Source of the DNA: Chlorobiota bacterium
GTDB taxonomy: Bacteria > Bacteroidota > Ignavibacteria > SZUA-365 > JAADGX01
Assembly: GCA_013152135.1 (NCBI GenBank)
Contig: JAADGX010000197.1
Coordinates: 1 to 9,817 of the forward strand
DNA length: 9,817 bases
Reading direction: 5' to 3'
How positions within the stretch are numbered: position 1 is the first letter of the stretch; each line of letters starts with the position of its first letter. The notes under the pieces are model-generated. The model was not told where the DNA came from. It did no database searches and worked only from the letters and a program-made list of their open reading frames with translations. The position numbers and the translations under genes were made by a program. Below are positions 1 through 6,756 of the stretch, piece after piece.

Positions 1-710
1 TCGATTTCATATGTGCGGGAAACAATGTTGTCGATAAATCGCCTGTCGTGCGAGACGAGAATCAGCGCGCCGTCGTAGTTTTTCAGCTCCGCTTCCAGCC
101 ACTCCAGCGATTCGAGGTCGAGATGGTTGGTCGGTTCGTCGAGGAGAAGAACCCGCGGCTCGAGGAGCAGGAGTTTGGCCAGAGCGATACGCATCTGCCA
201 CCCGCCGCTGAACTCCGTCGTGTCGCGCTCTGTATCGCGTTCTGAAAATCCCAGCCCGGCCAGGACCTGCCTGGCACGGGTCTCTATTTCCCATGCGCGC
301 CGGTGTTCGAGATGGTGCTGGATCTCGCCCAGGTCGTGTGCCAGCTCGATGAGAAGAGGATCATCGGCCGATCGTACGCGGGCTTGCTCTTCAAGCTCCC
401 GGCGAACACGTTCCGCCTTCGCCTCCAGTTCCTTGATGTCGGCAAAGGCTGAAAGCGCCTCGTCCAGGAGGGATCGTCCGGAATGGTGGACGCCGTCCTG
501 GGGCAGGTAGCCGGTCGTCGTGTCGCGCGACTTGATAACCCGGCCCGACTCGGGTGTCATCAAGCCCGCGATGATTTTCATGAGGGTGGTTTTTCCGGCT
601 CCGTTGGGGCCGACGATGGCGATGCGGTCGCGCGTACCGATGTGAAAGGAGGCGTTCTGAAAGAGGAACGTCTCCGAGAATCGAACCGATATGTTCTGCA
701 GGGCGATCAC
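1..710 (-). CDS. ABC-F family ATPase, N-terminal 236 residues (3' end cut by window edge)
   Basis: Reading from 710 to the left edge gives an uninterrupted 236-residue N-terminal ABC ATPase domain. Visible motifs are Walker A GPNGAGKTT (34-42), Q-loop YLPQ (68-71), signature FSGGWQMR (167-174), Walker B leading into DEPTNHLD (191-198) and the switch histidine in LVSHDRRF (H221). The FSGGW signature and DEPTNHLD are typical of ABC-F proteins, soluble two-domain ATPases without membrane segments. Characterised members act on ribosomes as translation factors or antibiotic-resistance proteins. The charged segment at about 92-140 sits where ABC-F proteins carry the arm subdomain. The second ATPase domain should lie beyond the window, so the subfamily (Uup, EttA, YbiT or YheS type) cannot be assigned. 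I chose the GTG at 710 because VIALQNISVRF is the usual first strand of the family; no good Shine-Dalgarno precedes it. It follows the S9 peptidase gene after 54 bases and is probably its downstream operon partner. Confidence 0.93.
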   Translation of the reverse strand, partial: MIALQNISVRFSETFLFQNASFHIGTRDRIAIVGPNGAGKTTLMKIIAGLMTPESGRVIKSRDTTTGYLPQDGVHHSGRSLLDEALSAFADIKELEAKAERVRRELEEQARVRSADDPLLIELAHDLGEIQHHLEHRRAWEIETRARQVLAGLGFSERDTERDTTEFSGGWQMRIALAKLLLLEPRVLLLDEPTNHLDLESLEWLEAELKNYDGALILVSHDRRFIDNIVSRTYEI

Positions 711-764
711 GAACCGGATTCCGGCGGGAGCTGTTTTTCGTTCCGGCGAGACTTCACCGGGCGC

Positions 765-2858
765 CTACTTCAGGTACTTGTCAAACCACTTCCGGACTTC
801 GGAGTACCAGAAACGCGCATTCTGAGGCTTCAGGATGAGGTGGCCTTCATCCGGGAAGTAGAGAAATTTCGAGGGGATCTTGCGGCGCTGGAGGGCGGTG
901 AACAGTTCCATGCTTTGCGTCACCGGCACGCGGAAGTCCAGTTCCCCCGCCGATACCAGCGTCGGGGTCGAGAACTTGGCCGCGAAGCGGTGGGGAGACC
1001 ACTTGGCATACATCTTGGGATTCGTCCACGGCGTTCCGCGAAATTCCCACTCGGGGAACCAAAGCTCTTCGGTCGCGCCGTACATGCTGACGAGGTTGTA
1101 CACCCCGGCGTGGCTGACGATGGCCTTGAAGCGCCTGGTGTGCCCGAGGAACCAGTTCATCATGTATCCGCCGTAGCTGGCCCCGGCGGCGCCGATGCGT
1201 TTCTTGTCGATGAACTTGTATTTCTTCAACACGTAGTCGAGTCCTTTCATCAAGTCCTGGTAGGGCTTGCCGCCCCAGTCACCGCGGATCTCGTCCGTGA
1301 ACTTCTGCCCGAATCCTACGGAACCGCGAGGGTTGATGGCAACGACAACGTATCCCCACGAGGAAAAGAGCAGGAGGTTCCAGCGGTAGTGGAAGTAATC
1401 GCGCCAGGCTCCCTGGGGACCGCCGTGCACCAGGAAAAGCATGGGGTACTTCTTGCCTTCCTCGAATCCCGGTGGACGGAGAAGCCAGCCCTGGACTTTT
1501 GTGTTTCGCGCGCCCTTGAACGCAAACGATTCGGGCGCGGGCCGGTCCAACTGGCGGAGAAGCGCGTCGTTGGTAAACGTCACTTGCCGGAAGTCCGTCA
1601 CTTTCGTTCCGTCGTAGAGCATGGACATGACCTCGGGGGGGTAGTTCATGCGCTGCCCGAGAAACACGAACGTTTTTCCATCCGGGGCAATCTGGAAATT
1701 CGTGCGGTACGTGCCGAGGTCAAGCGTTGTCTGATCCTGGACGAACGTGATCTGCACGACGCCTTTCAACAGGCGAAGGACGTCGCCTCCGTTGACCGGC
1801 ACCTGGAACAGGGCGCGGTAGCCTTCTTCCTCCGCGCTGAAGAAGAGGTTCTTGCCGTCGCGGGACCAGATGATCTCCGCCACCGAGCGATCCACGCCAT
1901 CGGTGAGATTGATGGTAACCTTCTTCTTGCGGTCGTACACCATGAGGGAATACTTGTCCGATTCATATCCGGGGCGGGACATGGCCCGGTAGGCGATGTA
2001 CCGCCCGTCGGGGGAATAGACCGGGTTGTTATCGTTCGCCTTGTTGGATTTTGTGATGCAGACCGGTTTCCCGCCGTCGATATTCACGATGAAAATGTCG
2101 TTGTTGGTGCTGGTGGCCAGCATGGACGACGTGTTGCGGACAAACGCGATTTCCAGGCCGTCGGGCGAGACGGCGTAATCGGGATGACCGCCAAGGTCGA
2201 TGGGAGGGGAGTCGTACGGTCCGGGCGTCACGTCGCGGGGAGCGCCCCCGTGCACCGGAACGACGAACACGTGACTGACCTTATCGTCACGCCAGTGGTC
2301 CCAGACCCGGTACGGAAGCGAGGTGAGGATCCGCGCCTTGACGTGGCTTTGCGCGCGCGCCTCGTCGCGCTTCCGGTTGCAGTCGTCATCGGGGCAATCG
2401 GGATAAACGGTGGAGGCAAAGACAAGATGGGTGCCCACCGGCGACCATTCCACGCCCGACGCACCCGTGGAAAGGAAGGTGAGCTGGCGCTGGTTGGTGC
2501 CGTCGCTGTTCATGAGCCAGACCTGGGGTTTGCCCGTCCGGGAGGAGATGAACGCGATAGTCAGACCATCCGGTGACCACCGGGGATGAGCGTCGCTCTT
2601 GGGGCTTGTAGTGAGCCGGAGAGGCGTCCCGCCGCCGAGGGGAACGCGATAGATGTCGCTGTTGGAGGAATTGTTTTCCAGGTCGTAGCTGGTCACTACG
2701 TAGCAGATGTACTTGCCGTCCGGAGAAATCCGGGGATCGGATACTCTACCGAACGAGAACATGTCCTCGAAGGTCATCGGGCGCAGCGGCTGCTCCTGGG
2801 CGAACGCGGAAACCGCCAGCACCACTGCCAGGGCAAGAATCACGTATCTCTTGTACAT
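765..2858 (-). CDS. Secreted S9 family (prolyl oligopeptidase type) serine peptidase
   Basis: This is a 697-residue secreted serine peptidase of the dipeptidyl/acylaminoacyl peptidase type, which cleaves peptides rather than folded proteins. Residues 1-21 (MYKRYV, then a hydrophobic run ending AFA) are a Sec signal peptide, so it should act in the periplasm or outside. Residues about 30-430 form a beta-propeller with repeated SPDG-type blades. A Cys pair at about 155 and 160, followed by a VKAR...WDHWRD stretch, is typical of the Gram-negative DPP5-like subgroup. The C-terminal alpha/beta hydrolase carries HGGP (478-481), the nucleophile in GASYGG (Ser561), Asp641 in GELDFRVP and His673 in DEGH, so the catalytic triad is complete. 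I prefer the ATG at 2858 over an in-frame TTG at 2888 because it begins the signal peptide and has GAGGAAA about 9 bases upstream. It starts 39 bases after the polyprenyl synthase stop. The exact substrate is unknown. Confidence 0.95.
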   Translation of the reverse strand: MYKRYVILALAVVLAVSAFAQEQPLRPMTFEDMFSFGRVSDPRISPDGKYICYVVTSYDLENNSSNSDIYRVPLGGGTPLRLTTSPKSDAHPRWSPDGLTIAFISSRTGKPQVWLMNSDGTNQRQLTFLSTGASGVEWSPVGTHLVFASTVYPDCPDDDCNRKRDEARAQSHVKARILTSLPYRVWDHWRDDKVSHVFVVPVHGGAPRDVTPGPYDSPPIDLGGHPDYAVSPDGLEIAFVRNTSSMLATSTNNDIFIVNIDGGKPVCITKSNKANDNNPVYSPDGRYIAYRAMSRPGYESDKYSLMVYDRKKKVTINLTDGVDRSVAEIIWSRDGKNLFFSAEEEGYRALFQVPVNGGDVLRLLKGVVQITFVQDQTTLDLGTYRTNFQIAPDGKTFVFLGQRMNYPPEVMSMLYDGTKVTDFRQVTFTNDALLRQLDRPAPESFAFKGARNTKVQGWLLRPPGFEEGKKYPMLFLVHGGPQGAWRDYFHYRWNLLLFSSWGYVVVAINPRGSVGFGQKFTDEIRGDWGGKPYQDLMKGLDYVLKKYKFIDKKRIGAAGASYGGYMMNWFLGHTRRFKAIVSHAGVYNLVSMYGATEELWFPEWEFRGTPWTNPKMYAKWSPHRFAAKFSTPTLVSAGELDFRVPVTQSMELFTALQRRKIPSKFLYFPDEGHLILKPQNARFWYSEVRKWFDKYLK

Positions 2859-2897
2859 ACCTTCAGATTTCCTCGTCTGTTTTAACAAAGCAGGGTC

Positions 2898-3539
2898 TCA
2901 GCGCGTGCGCTGGATAACGAAACTCGTGATGTCTTCCAGCGAAGTTTTCACGGGCGATGGTTCGAGACAGGCCAGGTTTTTCCGGGCGCGTGCGATGTAC
3001 TCCTCTGCCCACTGGCGCGCATACTCGATTCCATGATACTTGTCCACGAACTCCACCACTTTCCGGATGTCGGATTTCGGCAGGCCGTTTTTCATCAGGC
3101 GCAGAATCGCCCGGACTTCCTTGCGCGGGGCGTTGTTCATGGCATGAATCAAGGGAAGCGTGAACTTCTTCTCCTTCATGTCCGCGCCTACCGGTTTGCC
3201 CACGGTTGATTCCTTCCCCAGGTAATCGAAAAGATCGTCCTGTATCTGGAACGCGATGCCGATGTTTTCCCCGAACTGCTTCATCTGCGCCCGCAGTTCA
3301 GCATCATCGGTGGCGCTCGTTGCGCCGATTTCGCAGCACGTCGAAAGCAAGGCGGCGGTCTTGTCCGATATTATCCGAAAATAGGTTTCCTCGTCAATCT
3401 GGAATTTTCTCATTTTCTGAATCTGCAAGAGTTCGGCCTCGCTCATGCGCCGAACCGCGTCGGTCGTCGTTTCCAGGAAATCGTAATCCCCGTTGCTCAT
3501 GGCGACGATAAGCCCGCGCGAAAGGAGGAAGTCCCCCAT
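2898..3539 (-). CDS. Polyprenyl diphosphate synthase, C-terminal part (frame broken from the N-terminal part)
   Basis: This frame encodes the C-terminal two thirds of a trans-polyprenyl diphosphate synthase, which condenses isopentenyl diphosphate units onto an allylic primer. It contains the second aspartate-rich motif QDDLFDYLG (residues 100-108 from the ATG at 3539), the substrate-binding SDKTAAL (58-64), and GKPVGADMKEKKFTLP (114-129), all well conserved. The first aspartate-rich motif is missing because it lies in the other frame, encoded at 3557-3883. The ATG at 3539 falls inside a conserved helix (NKISVLMGDFLLSRG) and has no Shine-Dalgarno, so it is unlikely to be a natural start. This half should not be active alone. 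Joined to the upstream half it would give about 327-328 residues, a normal length for an octaprenyl/heptaprenyl/solanesyl-type enzyme. It ends 39 bases before the S9 peptidase start. Confidence 0.9.
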   Translation of the reverse strand: MGDFLLSRGLIVAMSNGDYDFLETTTDAVRRMSEAELLQIQKMRKFQIDEETYFRIISDKTAALLSTCCEIGATSATDDAELRAQMKQFGENIGIAFQIQDDLFDYLGKESTVGKPVGADMKEKKFTLPLIHAMNNAPRKEVRAILRLMKNGLPKSDIRKVVEFVDKYHGIEYARQWAEEYIARARKNLACLEPSPVKTSLEDITSFVIQRTR

Positions 3540-3883
3540 GAGGACGGAAATCTTGTTTTTTTCCAGATTGCGTTGATGGAGGCCAACCCCCGGCGCACCA
3601 TGCTGCCGTCTACCACGTCGTCGTGGACGAGGGTCGCGGTGTGAAGCAGTTCCACCAGGATCGCTCCACGGTAGCTGCGTTCGTTGATGCCGCCACAGGC
3701 CGCCGCTGTCAGCAGGACGAGGATGGGACGCACGCGTTTGCCTTTCTGCCGGATAATATAGCGGGTGATAATGTCAACGAGGCCCACCTGCGATTGCATG
3801 GCCATCCTGAACGAACGCTCGAACGTTTTGAGCTCGCTGCTGATGGGTGCCGTTATTTGCCGGAGTCGGACTATGGATTCCAC
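3497..3883 (-). CDS. Polyprenyl diphosphate synthase, N-terminal part (ends in a short out-of-frame tail)
   Basis: This is the N-terminal part of the enzyme continued at 2898-3539. Residues 1-109 match the long-chain polyprenyl synthase family: KGKRVRPILVLL (47-58), then LLHTATLVHDDVVDGS (79-94) containing the first aspartate-rich motif DDVVD (88-92), then RRG and SINAIWK. These Asp residues bind the Mg-diphosphate of the allylic substrate. After the A7 run at 3556-3562 the frame changes, and the last 19 residues (from TRFPSSW) are unrelated to the family. The start is GTG at 3883, nine bases after the tatC stop; a TAAGG overlapping that stop, 7 bases before the GTG, can serve as Shine-Dalgarno, suggesting translational coupling. 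The histidine- and threonine-containing wording just before DDVVD is like IspB-type enzymes for quinone side chains, but chain length cannot be read with certainty. Confidence 0.88.
   Translation of the reverse strand: MESIVRLRQITAPISSELKTFERSFRMAMQSQVGLVDIITRYIIRQKGKRVRPILVLLTAAACGGINERSYRGAILVELLHTATLVHDDVVDGSMVRRGLASINAIWKKTRFPSSWGTSSFRAGLSSP
3556..3562 (-). other. Seven-A run where the polyprenyl synthase frame breaks
   Basis: On the coding strand the sequence is TGG, then seven A, then CAAGATT. In the upstream frame this reads W-K-K-T-R and loses homology. Shifting by -1 gives W-K-K-N-K-I-S-V and restores it. Eight A residues, or five (giving the family-typical W-K-N-K-I), would make the gene intact. 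A homopolymer indel is the simplest explanation. The A AAA AAC heptamer is present but out of phase for classic tandem slippage: the zero-frame codons are AAA AAA ACA. Confidence 0.85.
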
Positions 3884-3892
3884 GGTTCTGCC

Positions 3893-4753
3893 TTACTCTT
3901 CCTGATCATCATTGCTCCGTGCTCTTCTTTTTCTATACGAGACTTTGCTGATATAGATGCTGATTTCATAGAGAAGGACGAGGGGTATTCCAAGCATGAT
4001 CTGGCTGATGGGATCGGTGCCGGGAGTCAAGACGGCAGCCGCGATGAAAATGATGACCACGGCATGGCGCCGGTACTTCCGCATGAACGCCGGCGTGAGT
4101 ATCCCGAGCTTGGACAGGAAAAACGACACCATCGGCATTTCGAATACGAGCCCCGCGCCGAGCATGACGCTCAACAGGAAACTGAAGTACTCGTCGATGG
4201 CGATGATGTTCTCGATGTTTTCGCTGCCGAACGACGCGAAGAACTTGAACGCGGTCGGCATCAGTACCCAGTAAGCGAATGCCACTCCCGCCAGGAAACA
4301 CAGGGACGAGAAAATAACGATGGACGAAATGTATTTCCGTTCATGGGAATACAGGCCCGGTGAGATGAACCGCCAGAATTGGTAGAGGATGTTGGGAATA
4401 CTGATGATGGCGCCTCCCATGAGCGCCACTTGCATGTAGAGAAAAACCTGGCCGAACGGACGCAGGTTCTGCAGCTTGATGTTGTACTTGATGGCGGGAC
4501 GAAGCAGGAAGTCGTCCATGACGTAGTCCTTGAAAATCCAGATGATGGCAGCCCCGGCCACGATTCCTACCAGCGACCAGATGATTCTCCAGCGAAGTTC
4601 TTCGAGGTGGTCGAGGAAGGACATTTCCTTTCCCGTGGATGAATTTTCTTCATCCGCCGCCACTTCGGGTTCGGAACCAATCTCCTCTTCCGGTTTCGGA
4701 ACGTCGCCGGAATCGGAGCCGGGAGCGGGAATGTGTTCGTGCTCGTCTGTCAT
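3893..4753 (-). CDS. tatC: TatC, Sec-independent (twin-arginine) protein translocase core subunit
   Basis: TatC is the inner-membrane receptor of the Tat pathway; it recognises twin-arginine signal peptides and recruits TatA to export folded proteins. The 286-residue product has the family hallmarks in order: FLDHLEELRWR at the cytoplasmic N-terminus (46-56), FWRFISPGLYSHERK (126-140), a transmembrane helix with the conserved glutamate in LVFEMP (E205), LTPGTDPISQ (242-251) and a last helix ending in a basic tail. About six hydrophobic segments are visible between 57 and 270. Unusually, residues 1-43 form an acidic, proline- and serine-rich extension before the normal TatC start. The ATG at 4753 has no clear Shine-Dalgarno. 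An alternative ATG at 4624 (Met44, MSFLDHLEELR) gives a standard-length TatC of 243 residues and has a GGAAAGGAA directly before it. The true start is unsettled. No tatA/tatB is in the window. It heads the second transcription unit. Confidence 0.96.
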   Translation of the reverse strand: MTDEHEHIPAPGSDSGDVPKPEEEIGSEPEVAADEENSSTGKEMSFLDHLEELRWRIIWSLVGIVAGAAIIWIFKDYVMDDFLLRPAIKYNIKLQNLRPFGQVFLYMQVALMGGAIISIPNILYQFWRFISPGLYSHERKYISSIVIFSSLCFLAGVAFAYWVLMPTAFKFFASFGSENIENIIAIDEYFSFLLSVMLGAGLVFEMPMVSFFLSKLGILTPAFMRKYRRHAVVIIFIAAAVLTPGTDPISQIMLGIPLVLLYEISIYISKVSYRKRRARSNDDQEE

Positions 4754-4826
4754 GCTAATATTGGTATCTCATCACGGCTCATAAATGACCACCTTGGTGC
4801 AAGCGACTCATCGCAAAAGGTACGAA

Positions 4827-4839
4827 AATTGTCCCAATT
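4827..4839. promoter_or_regulatory. Small perfect inverted repeat upstream of tatC
   Basis: AATTG-TCC-CAATT is a perfect 5-base inverted repeat with a 3-base spacer, within the 127 bases between the glyA terminator and tatC. It lies about 74 bases before the tatC ATG, a plausible place for an operator or promoter-proximal site. No confident -35/-10 pair, nor the Bacteroidota -33/-7 pattern, could be placed around it. A palindrome this short can occur by chance. Confidence 0.2.
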
Positions 4840-4880
4840 GATACGGGGCTCATCTTTCATCCCGTTCGGGAATGTCGGTG

Positions 4881-4918
4881 CAAAAACAAAACGACCGTTT
4901 CCGTCGGGAAAACGGTCG
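4881..4918 (-). terminator. Intrinsic (rho-independent) terminator after glyA
   Basis: Read on the minus strand there is a perfect 9-bp stem, CGACCGTTT (4892-4900 on the plus strand) pairing with AAACGGTCG (4910-4918), with a 9-base loop. It is followed directly by the T-rich tract TTTTGTTTTTG. The hairpin begins 29 bases after the glyA stop codon, in the right orientation. It separates the glyA unit from the tatC unit. Confidence 0.85.
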
Positions 4919-4947
4919 CGGTAAATATGCTTTTTGCCGGGGAACGA

Positions 4948-6240
4948 TCAGAGGTCAGCATACAAGGGGAACTTCCGGCAGAACTCGTTGACCTCCACCC
5001 GGACAGCGTCGAGGAAGGTATCGTTGTCCACGTTTTTTAGAACGTCGTCGATCTTTTCCGCGATGAATTCCATGTCCTGCTCCTTCATGCCCCGCGTGGT
5101 CACCGCCGGCGTCCCGATGCGGATGCCGCTGGTTACGAAGGGCGACTTGTCGTCGAACGGAACCATGTTCTTGTTGAGCGTGATTCCGGCTTTTTCCAGG
5201 GCGTTCTCAGCCTGCTTTCCCGTGATGTTCTTGTTGCGGAGATCGACCAGCATGAGATGGTTGTCCGTGCCGCCGGAAACGAGGTTGAAATCCCTTTTCA
5301 CCAGCGCTTCCGCGAGCGCACGGGAGTTCTTGATGATTTGTTCGGCGTAGGACTGGAACGACGGTTGCAGTGCCTCGCGAAACGCGACCGCTTTCGCCGC
5401 GATGATGTGCATGAGCGGTCCGCCCTGCGCTCCCGGCATGACGGCGCTGTCGATCAGTTCCGACATCATCTTCACCCGTCCCGACTTGGGCGCAACCACG
5501 CCGAACGGGTTCTCCCGATCCTTGCCCATCAGTATCGCGCCGCCACGGGGACCGCGAAGGGTTTTATGAGTGGTCGTCGTGACCACGTCGCACCAGGGCA
5601 GGGGATCGTTGAGAAGCTTCTTGGCAATGAGACCGGCCGGGTGAGCGATATCCGCCCACAGGAATGCTCCCACTTTATCGGCGATTTGCCGAAACGCCTC
5701 GTAGTCAATATTTCTGGAATACGCGCTGCCGCCGACGATGATCATCTTCGGCTTTTCGCGCAAGGCGACATCCTCGACCTCGTTGAAATCAATGGCGCCT
5801 GTTTCACGACTGACACCGTAGGAAACGATGTTGTAGAGCTTTCCGGAAAAATTGACCGGTGAACCGTGCGTAAGGTGACCGCCGTGGGCAAGGCTCATAC
5901 CGAGAACGGTATCGCCCGGTTTGACGTACGTCAAATACACGGCCAGGTTTGCCTGGGAGCCCGAATGCGGTTGCACGTTGACGTACTCGCAGTCAAACAA
6001 TTCGGCAAGGCGCTCCCGGGCGAGGTTCTCGGCCATGTCGACGAACTCGCAGCCTCCGTAATAGCGTTTCCCCGGATAGCCTTCGGCGTACTTGTTCGTC
6101 AAAACGGTGCCGGCTGTTTCCAGGACTGCGGGGCTGGCGTAATTCTCGGAAGCGATCAACTGGAGCCTGGTGACTTGTCGTTCGATTTCCTTTTCAACGA
6201 TCTGGTAAACTTCAGGGTCGGATTTGGCTAAATGTTCCAT
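4948..6240 (-). CDS. glyA: Serine hydroxymethyltransferase
   Basis: GlyA is the cytoplasmic PLP enzyme that interconverts serine and glycine with tetrahydrofolate and 5,10-methylene-THF, the main source of one-carbon units. The 430-residue product is full length. It shows LIASENYAS (28-36), NKYAEGYPGKRYYGG (49-63), VQPHSGSQAN (89-98), GGHLTHG (120-126), the PLP-contacting WADIAHPAG (195-203) and the Schiff-base lysine in TTTTHKTLRGPRGG (K226). All catalytic motifs are intact. The start ATG at 6240 gives the usual N-terminus; no good Shine-Dalgarno is visible. It lies 76 bases after rpiB, an order seen in many bacteria, and is followed by a strong intrinsic terminator, so it ends its transcription unit. 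The 76-base spacer shows no hairpin, so read-through from rpiB is likely. Confidence 0.98.
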   Translation of the reverse strand: MEHLAKSDPEVYQIVEKEIERQVTRLQLIASENYASPAVLETAGTVLTNKYAEGYPGKRYYGGCEFVDMAENLARERLAELFDCEYVNVQPHSGSQANLAVYLTYVKPGDTVLGMSLAHGGHLTHGSPVNFSGKLYNIVSYGVSRETGAIDFNEVEDVALREKPKMIIVGGSAYSRNIDYEAFRQIADKVGAFLWADIAHPAGLIAKKLLNDPLPWCDVVTTTTHKTLRGPRGGAILMGKDRENPFGVVAPKSGRVKMMSELIDSAVMPGAQGGPLMHIIAAKAVAFREALQPSFQSYAEQIIKNSRALAEALVKRDFNLVSGGTDNHLMLVDLRNKNITGKQAENALEKAGITLNKNMVPFDDKSPFVTSGIRIGTPAVTTRGMKEQDMEFIAEKIDDVLKNVDNDTFLDAVRVEVNEFCRKFPLYADL

Positions 6241-6316
6241 GACGGACTTCGGCTTGTGATTGTTATGTGGTCGTCAGTAAGGTGTTTCCGGTTATGGAGC
6301 TGAAAGGCCCTTGCGA

Positions 6317-6748
6317 TCAGAGATCTATCTTGCGTACTCGTTCCACGTGTCGTCCGCCTTCAAACGGCGTTTCCAGCCAGACGCGAATCATCTCCTCGGC
6401 GGTGTCCCACGTTACGAGCCGCTCGCCCAGCGTCAGCACGTTGGCGTCGTTGTGAAGCCGGGAAAGGCGGGCTGCTTCGACGATCTGGCACATGGCGGCG
6501 CGGATGCCGGGGTGCCTGTTCGCCGCCATCCCGATCCCGATTCCGCTGCCGCAAATGAAAATACCCCTGTCGCATTCGCCGGACAGGATTCCGCGCGCGG
6601 CGGCGTGGGCATAATCCGGATAGTCCGTTCGCTCGGGCGAATGGGTCCCGTAATCTTTCCAGGAGAACCCGAGCTTATCGAGGAGTTCTTTGGTTCGCTC
6701 CTTGAAGGAGTATCCGGCATGATCGGAAGCCAGCGCTATCATGGGCAT
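6317..6748 (-). CDS. rpiB: Ribose-5-phosphate isomerase B
   Basis: RpiB interconverts ribose-5-phosphate and ribulose-5-phosphate in the non-oxidative pentose phosphate pathway, in the cytoplasm. The 143-residue product matches the LacAB/RpiB family in length and motifs: ASDHAG (7-12, with Asp9 and His10), the active-site Cys66 in FICGSGIGIGMAANR (64-78), LSRLHNDANVL (95-105, with His99) and a C-terminal GRHVERVRKI. Ser replaces Thr in the CGTG loop known from E. coli RpiB, a common variant. The ATG at 6748 is only 8 bases after the upstream TPR gene stop, and a second ATG two codons later (6742) would also fit. Neither has a Shine-Dalgarno, suggesting translational coupling. Allose-6-phosphate isomerase activity is a known alternative in this family, but the glyA neighbour favours a housekeeping role. 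Confidence 0.96.
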   Translation of the reverse strand: MPMIALASDHAGYSFKERTKELLDKLGFSWKDYGTHSPERTDYPDYAHAAARGILSGECDRGIFICGSGIGIGMAANRHPGIRAAMCQIVEAARLSRLHNDANVLTLGERLVTWDTAEEMIRVWLETPFEGGRHVERVRKIDL

Positions 6749-6756
6749 GCGGGGCG

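Noticed and set aside
483..2576. A 697-codon open frame on the plus strand, antisense to the S9 peptidase and the ABC-F start.
   Set aside because: Its translation shows no recognisable domain, is rich in Arg, Val, Gly and His as expected of a codon-bias shadow, and it lies wholly opposite two genes with clear homology.
3556..3562. Classic programmed -1 frameshift (A AAA AAC heptamer) in the polyprenyl synthase.
   Set aside because: In the zero frame the codons are AAA AAA ACA, so the heptamer is out of phase for tandem slippage, and no obvious downstream stimulatory hairpin was seen. It is kept only as an open question in the findings.
3623..4363. A 246-codon plus-strand open frame opposite the polyprenyl synthase and tatC.
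   Set aside because: It has low-complexity charged composition, no domain, and lies entirely antisense to strongly supported genes.
4754..4880. A standard sigma-70 or Bacteroidota-type promoter for tatC.
   Set aside because: Partial matches such as TTGGGA and TACCTTTTG were seen on the minus strand, but spacing and partner elements did not fit, so no promoter is called.
6241..6316. Possible terminator or riboswitch between rpiB and glyA.
   Set aside because: No hairpin with a T tract is visible in the 76 bases, and the gap is too short and unstructured for a riboswitch.
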